In this document: positions 18,552 through 27,046 of the stretch, piece after piece | How the letters are laid out: each line of letters opens with the position of its first letter | Numbering within the stretch: position 1 is the first letter of the stretch | From: Bacillota bacterium | Lineage (GTDB): Bacteria > Bacillota > Clostridia > Lachnospirales > Bianqueaceae | Reading direction: 5' to 3' | Assembly: GCA_017442735.1 (NCBI GenBank) | Contig: JAFRZE010000029.1 | Location: 36,265-100,264 of the forward strand | DNA: 64,000 nucleotides | Notes under the pieces: generated by a model | What the model saw: the letters and a program-made list of their open reading frames with translations, nothing else | The model's database searches: none | What the model was told of the DNA's origin: nothing | Made by a program: the position numbers and the translations under genes

Positions 18552-18761
18552 ATGACACTGGAACAGAGAAACGTGTGGAGAAAGTTTTTGCTGGAGGATG
18601 GCGCGTCGGGGATGGCGACCATCGAGGTATTGCTGATTATCGCTGTGTTGATCGCACTGGTCATTCTTTTCAAGGATACGATCCTTGGATTCGTTACGGA
18701 GATCCTCGGGAATATCTCCACCCAGGGGACCTCCTTTGACCCGGCATCCATGGTCCCCTGA
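18552..18761 (+). CDS. Flp1-like type IVb pilin
   Basis: 69 aa. A short basic N-terminus ends in a prepilin processing site: Gly before MATIE, giving Glu at +5 of the mature protein. A single hydrophobic helix follows (IEVLLIIAVLIALVILF), then a short polar tail. This is the form of Flp1-like pilins of Gram-positive Tad loci. The likely protease is encoded at 22051. ACGAGAGGAGAAATGTC gives a strong ribosome site. Probably the major pilus subunit. Confidence 0.88.
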   Translation: MTLEQRNVWRKFLLEDGASGMATIEVLLIIAVLIALVILFKDTILGFVTEILGNISTQGTSFDPASMVP

Positions 18762-19186
18762 TGAGATCGTTCACGGAAGGAAGTTTTACGGTAGAAATGG
18801 CGCTGATCTTTCCGGGGATCCTGCTCCTTCTCGTCGCGCTGATCGAGACAGGATTATGGTACCGGATCCGGATCAGAACGGACGCGGGTCTGCAGGAAGC
18901 GCTGATGCTCGTCGAAACAGCCAGGAGCCGGGGATATACGCTGGAAGAAGCCGTTTTTCTGGCGGACGGGAGGCTGGATGAATCTCTGGAAGATACCGGA
19001 GACTTTTCCCGCAGCTGGGAAGTCCGGGATTCTTATCTGAAAGAATCGGTAGATCTGAATATCTGGGGCACGTATGGATCGATCCTGCCGCTTTCTTATC
19101 GGGAAAGCCAGCGGCTCCTTCATCCGGATCCCCGGAGATTCAGGGACAGAGTGGATCTGATATGCGAAAAACTAAACGTGAAATAA
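18761..19186 (+). CDS. TadE-like minor pseudopilin
   Basis: 141 aa, with its start on the last base of the Flp1 stop (TGATG). The N-terminus (EGSFTVEMALIFPGILLL) is the TadE signature: a short polar leader, Glu, and one TM helix. The remainder is a small extracellular domain without cysteines. TadE proteins are processed by the prepilin peptidase and initiate or cap pili. The end overlaps the next gene by 25 nt. Confidence 0.82.
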   Translation: MRSFTEGSFTVEMALIFPGILLLLVALIETGLWYRIRIRTDAGLQEALMLVETARSRGYTLEEAVFLADGRLDESLEDTGDFSRSWEVRDSYLKESVDLNIWGTYGSILPLSYRESQRLLHPDPRRFRDRVDLICEKLNVK

Positions 19187-21120
19187 ACAGAGCCGAGGGA
19201 AGTCTCTCGGTTTTCTTCAGTCTGTTGTTCCCGGTGTTTCTGATGCTTTTTCTGACCTTATACATGGCCGGAAGGCGAAGTATCATGACTTCCGGGATCC
19301 AGCGGGACGCGAAGCTTGCTTCTTTTTCCGTGATGGCGGAATATCAGGCAGACGTCGTTCGGGAATATGGCCTGTATTATGTCCCTCTGACAAGGCTTGG
19401 CTCCGGTTTTTCCTTTTTTCTGAACAAGAACCGGAGTCATCCGTACGGAACCTATGAAGCTGTCAGTTTGTCCGTGACGCCCGAAAAAACACTGGAAGAT
19501 CCGGCGGTTCTTGAGGAGGAGATCGTCCATTTCATGGAAGAGCGGGTGCTGATCGACTCACTGGACGAAGTACTGGCTTTATTTTCAGAACTCGGGGAAG
19601 CGGAGCAGATGCAGAAGGAATATGCTCGCTTTCAGCACTCGCAGGAACTGATGCTGATCCAGATGAATTACAGTGACCTGATCACGGATGTTTATGGGAT
19701 CAGGGAAGACGGGCGAAGAAACGACCGGGCGATCCTGATATTTATGAAAGACAGTCCAAGACTTCCGGAGCTGATCCGGGCAGCCGGAACGGTCGAAGAA
19801 TGGCTGCTGTCTTCGACTCCCGAGAATGAAGAAAGGGATCCCCAGGAGATCTATGACGAGATCCTGATCCTGGAGCAGGGGAAGGACCAAATTGAAACAA
19901 CGCTGTATCTGCTGGAAGAGGCAAAAAGCCTGGCAGAGATCCTGATCGAGCAGATCGCGGATCTGAAAGCGCAGGAGGAGATCGATCTGGAGACCTGGGA
20001 GGGAGAGGAGCCTTATGAAAGACTCAGTGAGAAGCTTCCGGTCGATGAGAGCAAACTGCGTTCCCTGATCCGGATCCTGGAGAGAAATGAAGTACTGGTC
20101 CGGGAAGCCGGAGCGGTGCTGGACTCTTATCTGGCGGAGGAGATCCCGTGGGACGGCCAAAATATCCTGGAAATGCTCACCGGCTATGAATATGAGATCC
20201 GTCTGCCGCACGAGTCAAGACCGGTGGCGGATAAGCTGGATCTGTCATCCATCTGGGATTATCTGAGAGGATACAATATCGATGTGCGTAGCTACGCTCC
20301 GGATGAGGAACTGAAACTGCCGGAAGGCACCGGTTCAGGTGTGACTGCTTCCGGTCAGGATAATGACGGGATATCACCGAGCGATCTTTCACTGAATCTG
20401 GATCTTCAGCGGATCCGGGAGCATTTCCTCACGGAAGAATATGCCCTTGGCATGTGCATCAACCTGCGGGATACCATTCTTTCCGCGGAGGGGACTGTCC
20501 CGGTGAATCTTCGCGGCGACCGGATCAACGCCCGGTTTTTCTCCAATGAAGTAGAATACCTGCTTGTAGGTGCGCCGAATGAATACCGGAACGTCAACGG
20601 GACGAAAAACCGGATCATGGCGCTCCGGGTACTGCTGAACATGTTTCATCTCATGAACGATCCGGAAAAACGGCAGGAGATCGAACAGGCAGCGGCGCTG
20701 ACCGGCGGCATTCTGATGCCGGGACTGGGAGATTTGGCCGCGTTTGGTCTGATTCTGATTTCCTGGAGCACTTTTGAGGCGGCCGCGGATTACCGGCTCC
20801 TCTCAGACGGCGGCAGAGTCCCCCTCCTGAAGGACGCCGAAAGCTGGCAGACCGATCTTTTTTCTCTTCTGGGCGGGGACATGACGGAAGAAGAGAAACT
20901 GGAGACGAAAGGGATGTCGTATCGGGAGTATCTGCGTGTCCTTCTGCTTCTATCCGATCAGGACAAATTGCTTTCAAGGCTTCAGATGATCCTTCGGACG
21001 GATCCGAAGATCGAAAAGTTGAGTGAAGCGGTCGTTTCGTTCCATGTGAGTCTGGAAGCGGTCCCTCAGGACGGATGGAGCGGGAGCATTTTCTTTTCCG
21101 GAGTCTTCGGCTATGAGTAA
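19162..21120 (+). CDS. DUF5702-type Tad locus protein
   Basis: 652 aa. One N-terminal TM helix (SVFFSLLFPVFLMLFLTLYMA) follows a TadE/TadG-like leader with Glu (EGSLSVFF). A long mainly helical extracellular region is rich in Glu, Leu and Ile, with a short Gly/Ser/Thr linker near 390-410. This matches DUF5702 proteins found in clostridial Tad operons; their function is not established and they may take the place of TadG. It overlaps both neighbours. Confidence 0.75.
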   Translation: MRKTKREINRAEGSLSVFFSLLFPVFLMLFLTLYMAGRRSIMTSGIQRDAKLASFSVMAEYQADVVREYGLYYVPLTRLGSGFSFFLNKNRSHPYGTYEAVSLSVTPEKTLEDPAVLEEEIVHFMEERVLIDSLDEVLALFSELGEAEQMQKEYARFQHSQELMLIQMNYSDLITDVYGIREDGRRNDRAILIFMKDSPRLPELIRAAGTVEEWLLSSTPENEERDPQEIYDEILILEQGKDQIETTLYLLEEAKSLAEILIEQIADLKAQEEIDLETWEGEEPYERLSEKLPVDESKLRSLIRILERNEVLVREAGAVLDSYLAEEIPWDGQNILEMLTGYEYEIRLPHESRPVADKLDLSSIWDYLRGYNIDVRSYAPDEELKLPEGTGSGVTASGQDNDGISPSDLSLNLDLQRIREHFLTEEYALGMCINLRDTILSAEGTVPVNLRGDRINARFFSNEVEYLLVGAPNEYRNVNGTKNRIMALRVLLNMFHLMNDPEKRQEIEQAAALTGGILMPGLGDLAAFGLILISWSTFEAAADYRLLSDGGRVPLLKDAESWQTDLFSLLGGDMTEEEKLETKGMSYREYLRVLLLLSDQDKLLSRLQMILRTDPKIEKLSEAVVSFHVSLEAVPQDGWSGSIFFSGVFGYE

Positions 21121-22054
21121 GCGGGGAATTTCCGGATCGATCCTGGTGGAAGCCAGCCTTGTCGTTCCGATCTTTTTTATCGCGTTGATCCCCTTTCTTT
21201 ATCTGTTGCGGATCTGTCTTTCACAGACTGTGCTGGAACGGGCGCTGGATGAAGCACTTCGTTCCCTTGCCGTTGAATCCTATGTGATCCTTCGTGATAC
21301 GGAAGTTTCCGCCGGCGAAACAGTGTCCGGTGATACGGAAACGATCGAAGGCGCATCAGAACTTTTCTCTATGCGGGAGGAGATGAAGGACACCGCGAGA
21401 GAAGGCAGTAACGGCGAGAGCGGGGATGACGAGAGCCTTGTGATGGATCTGGCCGGCAGCCTGTATCTGCGGCAAAAAGTGATGGATATCCTCTCATCCC
21501 GGGACCTTTCGGCTATGGGTATCGAAGGAGGAAAAGCCGGGATTTCCTTTCTCGCCAGCCGGTTTTTCTATTCGGAAGGCACGCACCGGCATCTGCTTCA
21601 CGCGGAGATGACCGTCCGCTGGGACTCACCTTTTGCTTTTGTCGATCTGGGCCAGAGCACATTCTCCCGGACGACACACGCTTTCAGCGGAGAAAAGGAG
21701 GAAGGTGCGGATGGAAATGAGATCTCCGGGAAAGAGGACGGGGATGATACGATCGTTTACCGGATCGGCCAGGGGATCCATTATCATCAGGCGGACTGTT
21801 TCCTGATCGATAAGAATATCATCAGGATCTCCGTGTCGGAAGCGGAGCTGATGGGACTTCTTCCCTGTTCGAGATGCCGAAGCGATCTGGCTGTCACCGG
21901 TCTGGTTTGCATGACCAGCGGAGGCGAGCACTACCATATGTCCTCCTGCGGCTACCTGTTTCCGGATCTTCGGTCGATGACGCTGACAGAAGCGCTGGAA
22001 GCGGGGCTTTCTCCCTGCGGCCTGTGCTATGGATCAGAAGGATATTTTCGATGA
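21113..22054 (+). CDS. TadE-like protein with two tandem Cys/His zinc-type modules
   Basis: 313 aa. The TadE-like N-terminus (GSILVEASLVVPIFF) anchors the protein. The C-terminus has two copies of a module with the pattern TyrHis-x3-Cys, about 25 residues, GlyLeu-x-Pro-Cys-x2-Cys: YHQADC...LLPCSRC near residues 223-255 and YHMSSC...LSPCGLC near 272-304. The pattern resembles Ada-type zinc-binding modules fused to other extracytoplasmic proteins. Each copy supplies one His and three Cys ligands. The start overlaps DUF5702 by 8 nt and the end overlaps the peptidase start by ATGA. Confidence 0.78.
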   Translation: MSKRGISGSILVEASLVVPIFFIALIPFLYLLRICLSQTVLERALDEALRSLAVESYVILRDTEVSAGETVSGDTETIEGASELFSMREEMKDTAREGSNGESGDDESLVMDLAGSLYLRQKVMDILSSRDLSAMGIEGGKAGISFLASRFFYSEGTHRHLLHAEMTVRWDSPFAFVDLGQSTFSRTTHAFSGEKEEGADGNEISGKEDGDDTIVYRIGQGIHYHQADCFLIDKNIIRISVSEAELMGLLPCSRCRSDLAVTGLVCMTSGGEHYHMSSCGYLFPDLRSMTLTEALEAGLSPCGLCYGSEGYFR

Positions 22055-22485
22055 TACTGTTTGGCAAGATACTTTGGATGGCAGCACTGATATGGCTCAG
22101 CATGACCGACCTTGTATATATGAAACTTCCCTATCCGGGGCTTCTCCTCTTTTCCTTATCCGGTATCATAAGGGTGCTGCCGGGATATTTAAATCCTTCG
22201 GGCAGCACCTTCTTCCGGATAGGGATGACCTTTGTGACAGTGCTGATGATCGGCTGCCTGTCCGCTTTTGCCTGCCGGAAAAAGCAGATGGGAAAAGGAG
22301 ATCTGATCGTTCTTATGATCATTGGTTTGGTCTACACGATCGACCAGATTCTCGTGATCTTCTCGCTGGGGTTTTTGCTGGCAGGGCTGACAGCGCTTCT
22401 GATCATCTGGACGCGGCAGGGAGAAAGGCTTCCGCTTGTTCCGTTCCTGGGAATCGGATGCCTTTTGGTCGATATTTTGGGGTAA
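22051..22485 (+). CDS. Prepilin peptidase (A24 family, CpaA/TadV-like)
   Basis: 144 aa from ATG 22051, which overlaps the previous stop; a longer frame upstream is out of register with the real gene there. Four or five TM helices carry the two catalytic aspartates: SMTD near residue 15 and the GKGD motif near 84. It cleaves and probably methylates the Flp1 and TadE-like precursors. It lacks the zinc/methylase domain of larger PilD enzymes, as is normal for TadV. Confidence 0.85.
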   Translation: MILFGKILWMAALIWLSMTDLVYMKLPYPGLLLFSLSGIIRVLPGYLNPSGSTFFRIGMTFVTVLMIGCLSAFACRKKQMGKGDLIVLMIIGLVYTIDQILVIFSLGFLLAGLTALLIIWTRQGERLPLVPFLGIGCLLVDILG

Positions 22486-22488
22486 GAG

Positions 22489-23157
22489 ATGAGAGTAGAA
22501 AGAATCGAATCCGAAAAAGGATCTCTTTTGCGGATCTGTGAGGATAAAGCCGGGATTTTCTATCAGGAACGGATGATGCCGAGGCTTCCCGTACTGGTCA
22601 GCGGCCGCTTCATTTCACAACACGAGGCGGAATTTACCGCGCCGGCAGAAGCACAGCCGATCAGCCGGATCCTGAAAAGACCGATCCGCAAAGAAGAGCT
22701 GGATCGGATACTGGAAGCGTTCGAATCGTCGATCGGGCTTCTGGAAAGCTATCTTCTGGATAAAGAAAAACTGTGGTGGGATCCGGGCTGGATCTTTTAT
22801 GATGGGCGGGAAAACAAGGTCTACCTGGTCTATCTGCCATGGGAAGAGGATCCGGGAAGGATCGGGATCGAAAGACAGCTCTGCCGGTATCTGTGGCTGA
22901 CGGCCTCTTTCTGCGGATGGGAGGAAGACCTGTGGGAAAGTGTCGGGAAATTCAGCGCCCTGGTCTACGGACAAAGAGACAGGATGATGCAGAGAAACAT
23001 GGATCCGGAAAAGGAAAAAGCTCTGGATGATCTGATGGAGGCTTCTTCCTTTCTTCCCCCTCTCGTTCTCAGAAAACCCATCGGTGAAAAAGAAAGCCGC
23101 CCCGGTTTATGGGAGCGGCTGAAAACAGAGATCGAAGCCCGTCTTCACGGGTGGTAG
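22489..23157 (+). CDS. DUF6382-like protein, last gene of the pilus operon
   Basis: 222 aa, starting 3 nt after the peptidase stop. A soluble mixed alpha/beta protein with no signal peptide. The Trp-rich centre (EKLWWDPGWIFYD; YLVYLPWEEDPG) matches DUF6382, which usually precedes an FHA phosphothreonine-binding domain. Here the protein stops without an FHA domain. The function is unknown; in this setting it is probably a cytoplasmic accessory of pilus assembly. No clear terminator follows. Confidence 0.65.
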   Translation: MRVERIESEKGSLLRICEDKAGIFYQERMMPRLPVLVSGRFISQHEAEFTAPAEAQPISRILKRPIRKEELDRILEAFESSIGLLESYLLDKEKLWWDPGWIFYDGRENKVYLVYLPWEEDPGRIGIERQLCRYLWLTASFCGWEEDLWESVGKFSALVYGQRDRMMQRNMDPEKEKALDDLMEASSFLPPLVLRKPIGEKESRPGLWERLKTEIEARLHGW

Positions 23158-23191
23158 CTCCTCGGCTTTGCTGCACTTGGCGGTAGCTACG

Positions 23192-23220
23192 TTGACATGA
23201 TATATATCCTGATATATACT
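23192..23220 (+). promoter_or_regulatory. vapBC promoter with overlapping AT-rich repeat operator
   Basis: TTGACA and TATACT are separated by 17 nt. The spacer and -10 contain two GATATATA direct repeats (23199 and 23211), a plausible autoregulatory site for the antitoxin complex. Confidence 0.82.
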
Positions 23221-23265
23221 ATTCTTGCGACGATAGTTCAGTTAATCGAGGAGGGCTGCTAAGAT

Positions 23266-23496
23266 ATGGAAACTGCAAAAATATTTATGAACGGACGAAG
23301 TCAGGCTGTTCGATTGCCATATAGCTGTCGGATGACTGGAGAAGAAGCATACGCACAAAAAATCGGAGAAGTTGTCATTCTTTCCCCCAAAACACAGCAC
23401 TGGGAGGCACTGCTGCAAAGTCTAAGTTTGTTTACTGACGATTATATGGAAGACGGCAGACAGGAAGGGCCTGCTGATCTTCGCGAGGAATTATGA
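23266..23496 (+). CDS. vapB: VapB-type antitoxin
   Basis: 76 aa. The N-terminal AbrB/MazE-like swapped-hairpin fold (AKIFMNGRSQAVRLP) is typical of VapB and binds DNA. The acidic C-terminal tail would wrap the toxin. GAGGAGGGCTGCTAAG precedes the ATG. It overlaps vapC by 4 nt, as is usual for these pairs. Confidence 0.88.
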   Translation: METAKIFMNGRSQAVRLPYSCRMTGEEAYAQKIGEVVILSPKTQHWEALLQSLSLFTDDYMEDGRQEGPADLREEL

Positions 23497-23897
23497 TGCG
23501 ATACATGCTGGACACCAACATTTGTATATATCTGATTAAACGAAAGCCGACAACGGTTCTTGATCATTTATCCATGCATCATCCGGAAGAAATCTGTATT
23601 TCTTCCATTACGTACGGAGAACTGCTCTATGGTGCATATAAAAGTTCTTTTCCGGACAGAAATTTACTTGCTTTGCAGCTGTTTTTAGCAACGATCGACA
23701 TTCTTCCGGTTAACACGACCACTTGTGATACATATGGGAAAATCCGTGCTTCCTTTGAAAAAGCAGGAATACCTATTGGACCCAATGATACATGGATCGC
23801 GGCTCAAGCGCTTACGGAAGGATGTATTTTAGTTACCAATAATACAAAAGAGTTTTCCAGAGTACCACTACTGGAAGTAGAGAATTGGACTGTCTGA
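23493..23897 (+). CDS. vapC: VapC-type PIN-domain toxin ribonuclease
   Basis: 134 aa. The PIN acidic residues are present: Asp7 in MLDTN, Glu in YGELLYGA near 43 and Asp in NDTWIAAQA near 98. LVTNNTKEF near 114 carries the fourth conserved position. VapC toxins cut tRNA or rRNA when freed from VapB. Codon use is AT-richer than the surrounding genes, consistent with a transferred module. It ends 12 nt from the convergent GH78-like gene, with no visible terminator. Confidence 0.92.
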   Translation: MMRYMLDTNICIYLIKRKPTTVLDHLSMHHPEEICISSITYGELLYGAYKSSFPDRNLLALQLFLATIDILPVNTTTCDTYGKIRASFEKAGIPIGPNDTWIAAQALTEGCILVTNNTKEFSRVPLLEVENWTV

Positions 23898-23909
23898 ACG
23901 ATCCTGGCT

Positions 23910-26024
23910 TTACAGCGTTTCCACATCCTCTGTGTAGGAAGTTTTGTATTTGAGATAATAGTATACAGGTACCGCAGACCAGCCGTGGCAGAGACTGCCG
24001 GCATTTCCAAAGGCACTGGCGCCTTCGATGGTTTCCCAGAAGGTATCCGCGCTGCGGGAAAGCATATATCCATAGTCCTCGGCGATCCTTTCGAACACGT
24101 AAGGCACATACTTCTCAGGACGCAGGAAAAGAGCCTCATATTTGAAAATGCTGTGGCTGAGCGTGACGGGAATCAGTTTGTCCTTGCGTCCCGCGAGCGC
24201 TTCCAGGATCTCTTCCTCTTTCTCTGGAGAGACCAAGCCGGCAAGCAGGGAAAGGGCTTGGGTGAGTTCAGCATAATGAGGAGAAACATCTTTACCGACA
24301 AATGATGTGTAAACACCTTTTCTCTGGTCAAAGAAAACAGAATGATACGAAGAACGGATCTTGGAAATGGCTTCCTCGAAAGAAGCCGTTTTTTCATTTA
24401 GAGCGGTCAGGATCTCCAGCAAACTCTGCAGTGCCAGCACAGCAAAGGCGTTAAGCGGCGCGTCATAGATGGGCGAATCGGTGGGAAGCGTCCGTTTATC
24501 ACCGCTTAAGCCATCCTGCCATTCATAGAAATTCCAGTATTCTTGGCCGGGGTACCGGGAGATCAGACCGGTTTCGTCGATCCGGCTGATCATTCGATCT
24601 GCGATCGTAAAAAGAACGGGCAGCAGTTCCTTGATCGTCCCGGCGTCTTTCGAATACCGGAGGTATTCCGCGCACTGGATCAGATAAATATAGGTGAAGG
24701 AAGGGATCGTGATATCCGCTTTTCCCGGGCTGATCAGTTCCAGAAGACCATCTTCCCGGAGGCTTTTGGCGATCAGCTGGAGACTGGCCGCGGGAAACGC
24801 ATATTCATGAAACGCGAAGTAGCCGCAGAGCATCTGATTACGACTATCCATGGTGTAGAGCGCCTGTTCTCGCCACGGACAGTCTTCATAATGTTCGTGC
24901 ATGCAGTCGCGGAGGGTCTTCAGGCAGGTCTCATAGATCCTCTTATGGAGTGGATCTTTCGGTTCAAACGGCGCTGTATAGGAAAGTGGATAGATCGTTT
25001 CCCGGATTCCCAGGGAGTAGATTTGCGCGTGAGTGGTATAGAGATGAAGCTGCAGATATCTCGCAGCGATCCGTTTGAGCGGGTAGAAAAAAGTCCGTCG
25101 TCCGGCGGATAATCTTAGATGTGCGGCGAAATTCCGACCATGGATAAACGTGCGTACATAGCCGTCTTCCAGATGTTCACCCCAGCCGATGATCAGATCC
25201 GTATCTTCTTCCAGCTCCAGTTCAAGACTCAGCAGCCCCACGGTGTGTGCCGGAAGCTCCGCGATCAGGCAGATTCCGGAAGCATCGCCAGCAGAAAATT
25301 CAGCGCCTTCTTTCGACGGCAAGGATATACTTTCCTCCGGCCGGCTGATCTCCAGATCGGATGATGCCATCCGGATGGCTGGAGTGGGATCAGATCCTGT
25401 ATCCTGAAAGGATCCTGTCAGGATCAGCCGGGAAGAGGAAACGGGCAGGATATCCAGCTTCTTGACAGGTCTCGGGGACAGAAAAGGAAGAACGGCAGCC
25501 ATCGGTTCGCAGGAAACGGCCGGTTCAAAAGCCTCAGGCTGTATAGTCTCATCAAAGTCAAAACTATAGGAAAGCTGCGGGGAGATCTTCGGAACATCCG
25601 TTTTGAAACGAAGATCTCTTCGGACAGGAAAACCCGGTTCGCTCCGGAGAATGGACTCGGTCTTCCCGGAAGGCAATTCTTTCATGAGAACGAAAAGAGC
25701 ACAGGGCGGATAATGGCGAACAGTAAAACTGTCCTCGCCCTGGGAATAGACGATCAGGCAGAATTCATTGACGCCCGGATGAAGGTAAGACGTGACATCC
25801 AGCGTATCATAGTATCTCGCGTCCTCGTATCCCCGGAAGATCCCCGAGTTGACAAAAACGCCATTTAAATAAAGCGCGTATTCACTATGGACATACAGAT
25901 AGCAGGTATAGGTGATGTCAGTCGTTTCAGAGGGCAGAGAAAACGAACGGCAAAACTCGATCGTCCGGTTGATTTCGGTTCGGTCATGGTACCAGATGAG
26001 TGATGCGCCAGCAAAGATATCCAT
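23910..26024 (-). CDS. GH78-like alpha-L-rhamnosidase family protein
   Basis: 704 aa, no signal peptide, so cytoplasmic. The N-terminal beta-sandwich half (GYEDARYYDTLDVTSYL) resembles the carbohydrate-binding sandwich of GH78 enzymes. The central (alpha/alpha)6 barrel has the family signature HYEDCPWREQALYTMDSR near residue 385, which carries the general-acid Glu, and a later acidic site (SADTFWETIEGA). It would remove alpha-L-rhamnose from imported oligosaccharides; the exact substrate is unproven. GGGAGAC precedes the ATG. Confidence 0.82.
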   Translation of the reverse strand: MDIFAGASLIWYHDRTEINRTIEFCRSFSLPSETTDITYTCYLYVHSEYALYLNGVFVNSGIFRGYEDARYYDTLDVTSYLHPGVNEFCLIVYSQGEDSFTVRHYPPCALFVLMKELPSGKTESILRSEPGFPVRRDLRFKTDVPKISPQLSYSFDFDETIQPEAFEPAVSCEPMAAVLPFLSPRPVKKLDILPVSSSRLILTGSFQDTGSDPTPAIRMASSDLEISRPEESISLPSKEGAEFSAGDASGICLIAELPAHTVGLLSLELELEEDTDLIIGWGEHLEDGYVRTFIHGRNFAAHLRLSAGRRTFFYPLKRIAARYLQLHLYTTHAQIYSLGIRETIYPLSYTAPFEPKDPLHKRIYETCLKTLRDCMHEHYEDCPWREQALYTMDSRNQMLCGYFAFHEYAFPAASLQLIAKSLREDGLLELISPGKADITIPSFTYIYLIQCAEYLRYSKDAGTIKELLPVLFTIADRMISRIDETGLISRYPGQEYWNFYEWQDGLSGDKRTLPTDSPIYDAPLNAFAVLALQSLLEILTALNEKTASFEEAISKIRSSYHSVFFDQRKGVYTSFVGKDVSPHYAELTQALSLLAGLVSPEKEEEILEALAGRKDKLIPVTLSHSIFKYEALFLRPEKYVPYVFERIAEDYGYMLSRSADTFWETIEGASAFGNAGSLCHGWSAVPVYYYLKYKTSYTEDVETL

Positions 26025-26052
26025 GATAGTCTCCCAGAATCAGATTTTCTTC

Positions 26053-26081
26053 AGTGTATGTCGTGGACACATCGATGTCAA
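26053..26081 (-). promoter_or_regulatory. Promoter of the GH78-like gene
   Basis: On the minus strand TTGACA and TACACT are separated by 17 nt, about 30 nt before the start codon. Confidence 0.8.
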
Positions 26082-26146
26082 GCACCTGTTTTGCCCGGAC
26101 AAACCGGAAAATGCGCCAAATAAACAGAGGAAGTGGTGAAAACGCA

Positions 26147-26176
26147 TTGTCAAACAAGGCCGGACTGTGATAAAAT
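26147..26176 (+). promoter_or_regulatory. Promoter of the methyltransferase-hslO transcript
   Basis: TTGTCA and TAAAAT are separated by 18 nt, leaving a leader of about 70 nt. It diverges from the GH78-like promoter. Confidence 0.7.
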
Positions 26177-26254
26177 GGAGGTTCAGAGCAACAAGGTTAA
26201 GAGCTCTGTTCGGACCGCGGCGCGGCCCGTAGACAAAAACGCAAGAGGTTGATT

Positions 26255-27046
26255 ATGTACGAGAACTTTGCTCATCTGTACGATGAGTTTATGCAGACGA
26301 TCCCCGCCGAGGAGTGGGCGGACTATATTGAAACGCTGCTGAAAAAACATAACTTAAGGCCGCATCTGGTGCTGGATCTTGCCTGCGGGACTGGTTCACT
26401 GGCCCTGGAGCTTGACCGACGAGGATATGATATGATTGGCGTGGACGGGTCGGAGGAAATGCTGCAGCAGGCAGGTGAGAAGGCCCGGCAGGCGGGAAAG
26501 TCGGAAGACATCCTGTTTCTCTGCCAGGATATGAGGGAATTCGAGCTTTACGGAACAGTCGACGCGATCGTCTGTACCTGTGACAGCCTCAACTATCTGC
26601 TGGAAGAAGAGGATGTACGCCAGGTATTCTCTCTGGTGGAGAATTATCTTGATCAGGGCGGGCTCTTTCTGTTTGATCTGAATACGGAATCTAAATACAG
26701 CGAGATCCTGGGCGAGCAGACCTTTGCCGACACATCGGAAGACGGCGCTTTTATCTGGGATAATTACTATTACGAAGATGAAAAGATCAACGAGTATGAG
26801 GTGACCTTCTTTGAAAAGACCGAGGGCGGTCTGTACTGGCGCTCTCAGGAAACGCACTATCAGAAGGCGTACCGGGAAGAAGATATCCGAAAATGGCTGG
26901 AAGACGCGCATCTTAGCGTAGAGGCCGTCTATGACAGCTTTACGCTGGATCAGCCGGACGAACAGTCGGAAAGGATCACTTTTGTGGCCCGCGAGCTACG
27001 AGAAAAGAAACGGTATATACCGGAGGGGGAAGAAGAAAATGTGTGA
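26255..27046 (+). CDS. Class I SAM-dependent methyltransferase
   Basis: 263 aa. ATG 26255 is chosen because AAGAGG ends 6 nt upstream; an in-frame TTG 6 nt earlier sits too close to that site. SAM motif I is LDLACGTGSLALEL near residue 38 and the acidic ribose-binding residue is in MIGVDGS near 60. Motif IV-like residues (DAIVCTCDSLNYLLE) follow. The substrate is unknown. It overlaps hslO by 8 nt, so the two are translationally coupled. Confidence 0.88.
   Translation: MYENFAHLYDEFMQTIPAEEWADYIETLLKKHNLRPHLVLDLACGTGSLALELDRRGYDMIGVDGSEEMLQQAGEKARQAGKSEDILFLCQDMREFELYGTVDAIVCTCDSLNYLLEEEDVRQVFSLVENYLDQGGLFLFDLNTESKYSEILGEQTFADTSEDGAFIWDNYYYEDEKINEYEVTFFEKTEGGLYWRSQETHYQKAYREEDIRKWLEDAHLSVEAVYDSFTLDQPDEQSERITFVARELREKKRYIPEGEEENV

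Noticed and set aside
23158..26024. Mobile element carrying vapBC and the GH78-like gene
   Set aside because: No transposase, integrase, terminal repeats or target duplication could be seen.
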